Shown piece after piece: positions 5,737 through 8,194 of a stretch of DNA of 8,194 nt. The translations under genes and the position numbers were made by a program. A model generated the notes under the pieces. It ran no database searches and was not told the origin of the DNA. It saw only the letters and a program-made list of their open reading frames with translations. Numbering within the stretch: the first letter of the stretch is position 1; each line of letters opens with the position of its first letter. The stretch lies in NCBI GenBank assembly GCA_946061495.1, contig CAMGSV010000110.1, positions 1 to 8,194 on the forward strand. Direction: 5' to 3'. This DNA is from an uncultured Spirochaetales bacterium (GTDB taxonomy: Bacteria > Spirochaetota > Spirochaetia > Treponematales > Treponemataceae).

Positions 5737-6393
5737 GTGAAAAAATCTCTTGTTGGGGCCATCATCACATCCGGTATTCTTTTTCTCGCCTTCTCCTGCT
5801 CAAACGACCAAGCTGTGTTGTCTGGTGGGGCTTCCTATGACAATACCCTGCGGATACAGTTCCAGGAGCGCTTTGCGGGAGTGGAGTGGACGGAGGAGCT
5901 GGAGGGAGACCTGCTTTCCAATCGGAAGAAATTGGATGAAGCCCTGTTCGCCCGCAGAAGCCTTGAGACAGCGGAGGGAGCTTCCGTTGTGCAGGTGCCG
6001 GATTCAGACAAGGTGCATCCATCCATCGCTGGCTTTGGTAGTCTCGATATAGGCTCCATGCCCACCGGTCTGCGGCAGGTGGTGGACTCCTTTTGCGAGG
6101 GGCTGTTGGATTTGTCCCGAAACAAGACGAAATCGGGAGTCTATACCTCCCTTGCCTCCATGATGCTGCCGGGACGCTCCTACATGCTGAGCATTTATCT
6201 CTATGATACCTCGTCCTATCCTGCAGCCCAGAGATTCTATCTGGGAGCGCCACGGGTGCAGGGCAAGAACTGGGAGGTTCCCGTTCTCTTTGTTGGTGAA
6301 GCGGGAAGTTGGACTATGGCCGTCCACGTCGTCCAGCAGGATGAGCAATGGAGGGTGGAGCAAATCCGCTATGGAGAATTTGTCTATGAATAA
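5737..6393 (+). CDS. Putative lipoprotein of unknown function
   Basis: The protein has 218 aa. Residues 1-20 form a lipoprotein signal peptide: two lysines, a hydrophobic core (LVGAIITSGILFLAF) and a relaxed lipobox AFS before Cys21. Such a loose lipobox is usual in spirochaetes. The mature part of about 198 residues would be anchored by lipid outside the inner membrane or in the outer membrane. It has a charged helical stretch (about 40-75) and then an alternating beta-rich C-terminal region (GRSYMLSIYLYD, NWEVPVLFVGE, SWTMAVHVVQQDEQWRVEQIRYGEF) that looks like a small alpha/beta domain; I recognise no family. The GTG at 5737 is the only possible start: an in-frame stop lies at 5722-5724 and the signal peptide begins right here. 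There is no proper ribosome site, only AGG touching the start codon, and the promoter predicts a leaderless mRNA. The gene overlaps the next one by eight bases. Confidence 0.8.
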   Translation: MKKSLVGAIITSGILFLAFSCSNDQAVLSGGASYDNTLRIQFQERFAGVEWTEELEGDLLSNRKKLDEALFARRSLETAEGASVVQVPDSDKVHPSIAGFGSLDIGSMPTGLRQVVDSFCEGLLDLSRNKTKSGVYTSLASMMLPGRSYMLSIYLYDTSSYPAAQRFYLGAPRVQGKNWEVPVLFVGEAGSWTMAVHVVQQDEQWRVEQIRYGEFVYE

Positions 6394-7555
6394 TGTGTTG
6401 TCCGGCATCGAGCGTGATTTGGTGGTGTCATATCTGTGTGATTGCAATGTTCCCTTTACCCTGATTCCCCAGCAGCCGGCAGACAGGATTTTCTCCTTCA
6501 CCACCGGACAGGGGGGGGTGAAGATTCTTCCGGAGGGAATAATTTTGTGCACCGAGGCCTGGGGGCTGCCCCAACAGTTGATTGGCCAGCAGGTGACCCT
6601 GCGGTTTTATTTCAAGAAGCTGGGACTCTCCTTTTCCAGTCTTGTGTCCTGCACCAAGTCCGGCGCCATGGCCTTGGTGGTTCCCCGGGAAATCCTCCGG
6701 CTGCCGGATGTGGAGGAGAACGCCACCACCGTTTTTTCCTGCAACATTTTTTTAGGAGAAGCCTTCAGTGGAGTGCAGATAAGCTGCTCCTTGCGGGAGG
6801 GCTATCCTTTGTTCCTGCCGCAGGTGTGGCAGCTGCTCCCCAAAAAGCCTTCCAGCCAGCTGATTGGCCGTCTGCGAGGCATCTGCGGTGTGGCTGCTGT
6901 AGAGGTGCCTGCAGCGGTGAGCAGGAAGCTTATGTCCACGGGAAAGTCCCTGCTGGTGACTGCCGGCTGGATTCAGCCGGGAATGGTGCTGCCCTTCGAC
7001 GGCTGCCTCACCTCACGGGATGTGGTGGGGGAGCTGGATTTTCTGGATGCCCTGGCTGAGTTGAAGACAGGCTTTTACTTTACTGGTGGACAACCTGAGG
7101 TCGAGGCTGTTTCCCCGAGGAACCAGATCGGCTCCCAGCTGCAAGATATTGATTTCCAGCAGGTGTTCTGTATGGAAGGGGTCACCACCGCCGAAAGCAT
7201 TACCAAGATTCTTCCGCTGATTCCTATTTGCCGCTATCTTGCGGAGCCGCAGGATGAGGTTCCACCTGCTGTCATGGACAGGGTGCAGCCCTTGGAATTG
7301 ATTTATGTCAGCAGCACTGAGATGGTGATTGCCCTCCAGCGGGGGAGGTTCCCCCTCCAGCAGGATATGCGCTATTCCCTGCTGCTGCAGATACCGGTTC
7401 GGGCAACGCGGCGGTCCATCACCGTAGACTGTACCGTGAAGGCCATCTTTGACGGTGGTGATGGCAGAATCTGTGCCCTGTGCCGACTGGAGAACCTCAA
7501 GACAGAAGACCAGCGCTTCCTGTTCGAGTCTTTGAACAACAGCCGCTACCTGTAA
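6386..7555 (+). CDS. Protein of unknown function with a possible C-terminal PilZ-like barrel
   Basis: The protein has 389 aa from the ATG at 6386 (GGAG at 6373-6376, nine bases upstream), or 394 aa from the in-frame ATG at 6371. It has no signal peptide and no membrane helix, so it is probably cytoplasmic. Residues about 298-385 look like a PilZ-type beta barrel: strands around LELIYVSSTEMVIAL, MRYSLLLQIP, RRSITVDCTVKAIFD and RICALCRLENLKTEDQRFL, followed by a short C-terminal helix (FESLNNSRYL). PilZ domains usually bind cyclic di-GMP through RxxxR and D/N-x-S-x-x-G; I see neither clearly, so binding is not supported. The first 150 residues contain similar repeated strands (VTLRFYFKKLGLSFSSLVSC) and may form a second barrel. 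The gene overlaps the lipoprotein stop by eight bases, so the two are translated as a pair. Treat the fold as a guess; the frame and start region are firm. Confidence 0.75.
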   Translation: MNNVLSGIERDLVVSYLCDCNVPFTLIPQQPADRIFSFTTGQGGVKILPEGIILCTEAWGLPQQLIGQQVTLRFYFKKLGLSFSSLVSCTKSGAMALVVPREILRLPDVEENATTVFSCNIFLGEAFSGVQISCSLREGYPLFLPQVWQLLPKKPSSQLIGRLRGICGVAAVEVPAAVSRKLMSTGKSLLVTAGWIQPGMVLPFDGCLTSRDVVGELDFLDALAELKTGFYFTGGQPEVEAVSPRNQIGSQLQDIDFQQVFCMEGVTTAESITKILPLIPICRYLAEPQDEVPPAVMDRVQPLELIYVSSTEMVIALQRGRFPLQQDMRYSLLLQIPVRATRRSITVDCTVKAIFDGGDGRICALCRLENLKTEDQRFLFESLNNSRYL

Positions 7556-7561
7556 AAAAAG

Positions 7562-7603
7562 AGGAAAAAATCTCATTTTTTCTTGATTTCCTTGTTTTTT
7601 TTT
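7562..7603 (+). terminator. Weak AT-rich hairpin with a later T run (possible terminator)
   Basis: AGGAAAAAAT (7562-7571) pairs with ATTTTTTCTT (7575-7584) around a three-base loop, with one G-U pair. A run of nine T follows 10 bases later (7595-7603). The stem is almost all A-T and the T run is displaced, so termination may be inefficient. It overlaps the -35 box of the next promoter. Confidence 0.3.
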
Positions 7604-7611
7604 CGTATATT
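7583..7611 (+). promoter_or_regulatory. Sigma-70-type promoter of the superoxide reductase gene
   Basis: TTGATT (7583-7588) and TATATT (7606-7611) are 17 bases apart in a very AT-rich stretch. Transcription would start near 7618, giving a leader of about 48 bases with GGAGG (7652-7656) nine bases before the ATG. A small inverted repeat, TATCA/TGATA, lies at 7620-7637 just after the predicted start and could be an operator. Confidence 0.55.
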
Positions 7612-7665
7612 TTATTGTGTATCATATTTAGTTGATATCTTTTCATTTTATGGAGGTTTATTAGT

Positions 7666-8040
7666 ATGAGTGATTTGCATTTTGTATCTTGCGGTGACCA
7701 CAAGGGTGTCCTTGTTCGTCTTCCTGGTTTGTTCCCCGGTGCTCCCGAGGGAGTGCAGAAGCTTGAGGCTGGTGTAACTGACGCTGCCAAGGAAAAGCAC
7801 ATTCCAGTGGCAACAGTCGAGGGAAACAAGGTTACTGTTGTTGTCGGTAGCGTTGAGCATCCCCAGACAGAGGAGCACCACATCAGCTTCATCCTGCTGG
7901 AGACCAGCCTGGGAATCCAGTGCCGCACCCTGGCCCACAGCGGAAAGCCCGAGGCCACCTTCCTGCTGCAGGATGGCGAGAAGGCCATCGCTGCCTACGA
8001 GATGTGCAATCTCCACGGCCTGTGGAAAGTTGAGCTGTAA
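7666..8040 (+). CDS. dfx: Superoxide reductase, desulfoferrodoxin family, class III (no desulforedoxin iron site)
   Basis: This 124-aa cytoplasmic enzyme reduces superoxide to hydrogen peroxide without making oxygen, as used by anaerobes and microaerophiles. The catalytic neelaredoxin-type domain (about 38-124) has all five ligands of the Fe(His)4Cys centre: His45 in DAAKEKHIP with Lys44 before it, His65 in GSVEHP, His71 in EEHHI, then Cys114 and His117 in MCNLHGLWK. The first 37 residues replace the rubredoxin-like Fe(Cys)4 domain of classical desulfoferrodoxins. Only one cysteine (Cys9) remains, so no second iron can bind. That is the class III arrangement known from Treponema pallidum. The residue after His71 is His, where Tyr is common. 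Electrons probably come from a rubredoxin-type partner not in this window. The gene has its own promoter and appears monocistronic. Confidence 0.93.
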   Translation: MSDLHFVSCGDHKGVLVRLPGLFPGAPEGVQKLEAGVTDAAKEKHIPVATVEGNKVTVVVGSVEHPQTEEHHISFILLETSLGIQCRTLAHSGKPEATFLLQDGEKAIAAYEMCNLHGLWKVEL

Positions 8041-8067
8041 GTTCAACCGTGGGCTGTAAGCTCAACC
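8034..8067. repeat. Short tandem repeat spanning the superoxide reductase stop codon
   Basis: GCTGTAAGTTCAACC (8034-8048) recurs as GCTGTAAGCTCAACC (8053-8067), 14 of 15 positions, with a 19-base period. The TAA stop of the superoxide reductase gene (8038-8040) lies in the first copy and is repeated in the second. Confidence 0.7.
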
Positions 8068-8119
8068 CCAGCTTGCAAGCGGCGGTACGCATCGGTACGC
8101 TGCAGAAGGCTTGCGGGTT
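8064..8119. repeat. Imperfect inverted repeat enclosing a direct repeat, 3' of the superoxide reductase gene
   Basis: AACCC (8064-8068) plus GCAAGC (8075-8080) pair with GCTTGC (8109-8114) plus GGGTT (8115-8119), with a six-base bulge. The loop contains GGTACGC twice, at 8084-8090 and 8094-8100. The left arm also holds the palindrome GCTTGCAAGC (8071-8080). No T run follows on the + strand, so a normal terminator is not supported. Confidence 0.45.
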
Positions 8120-8140
8120 CAAAAAAGGCTCCGATTTCTG

Positions 8141-8194
8141 TGAAGTGCACCCCAATTATTGGACACTTTAGCTAGGCTGATTTTAAGGACTGAT
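8141..8194 (+). mobile_element. Probable left end of an IS3-family (IS150-like) insertion sequence, cut by the window
   Basis: From 8141 the sequence reads TGAAGTGCACCCCAATTATT and then GGACACTTT. This is the pattern of IS3-family, IS150-group terminal inverted repeats: a TG end, then a G-x-CCCCAA core and a TTGGACA- or TTAGACA-like box. AAGGAC at 8185-8190 may be the ribosome site of a first transposase frame starting just past the window. No transposase sequence is in view, so this rests on recognising the end pattern only. The flanking CTG (8138-8140) would be the target duplication if the element duplicates three bases. Confidence 0.5.

Noticed and set aside
6203..6385. Longer N-terminus for the PilZ-like protein from the start at 6203
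   Set aside because: It would overlap the lipoprotein gene by nearly 200 bases in another frame and gives an unpatterned Arg/Pro-rich peptide. The ATG at 6386 (or 6371) has GGAG upstream.

Overview
The window looks like chromosome from a spirochaete of the Treponema type, with GC-rich coding sequence and AT-rich gaps. The best clues are a superoxide reductase whose N-terminal iron domain has lost its cysteines (the class III form known from Treponema pallidum), a relaxed spirochaete-style lipobox in a lipoprotein, and the style of the GatB protein. The genus is inferred. All genes seen lie on the + strand.

Left part (1-4740): a small XRE-type DNA-binding protein, whose reading frame is open to the window edge, is followed by a tight operon with its own good promoter (TTGAAC-17-TAGAAT): gatC, gatA, gatB and a fourth gene 3 bases after gatB. 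GatCAB is the heterotrimer that converts Glu-tRNA(Gln) and/or Asp-tRNA(Asn) to the amide forms. The fourth gene resembles a class III (glutamate-1-semialdehyde type) aminotransferase at both ends but is about 100 residues short and shows no PLP-lysine region, so it may be a pseudo-enzyme.

Middle part (4741-5685): a strong promoter drives a short leader with a hairpin and a four-helix membrane protein. Then come about 190 bases packed with seven hairpins, including two identical 59-bp tandem units. This array ends on the base before a tRNA-Arg(CCU), and the tRNA is followed by a clear intrinsic terminator. No separate tRNA promoter is visible.

Right part (5686-8194): a consensus promoter lies so close to the GTG start of a lipoprotein gene that the mRNA should be leaderless. 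The lipoprotein gene overlaps a gene for a 389-aa protein with a possible C-terminal PilZ-like barrel. A monocistronic superoxide reductase gene with its own promoter follows. Beyond it lie a short tandem repeat covering the stop codon, a long imperfect inverted repeat, and what appears to be the left terminus of an IS3-family insertion sequence running off the window.

The least explained items are the hairpin array joined to the tRNA (all triloops are G-N-A closed by C-G), the aminotransferase-like pseudo-enzyme in the gat operon, and the leaderless lipoprotein/PilZ-like pair.
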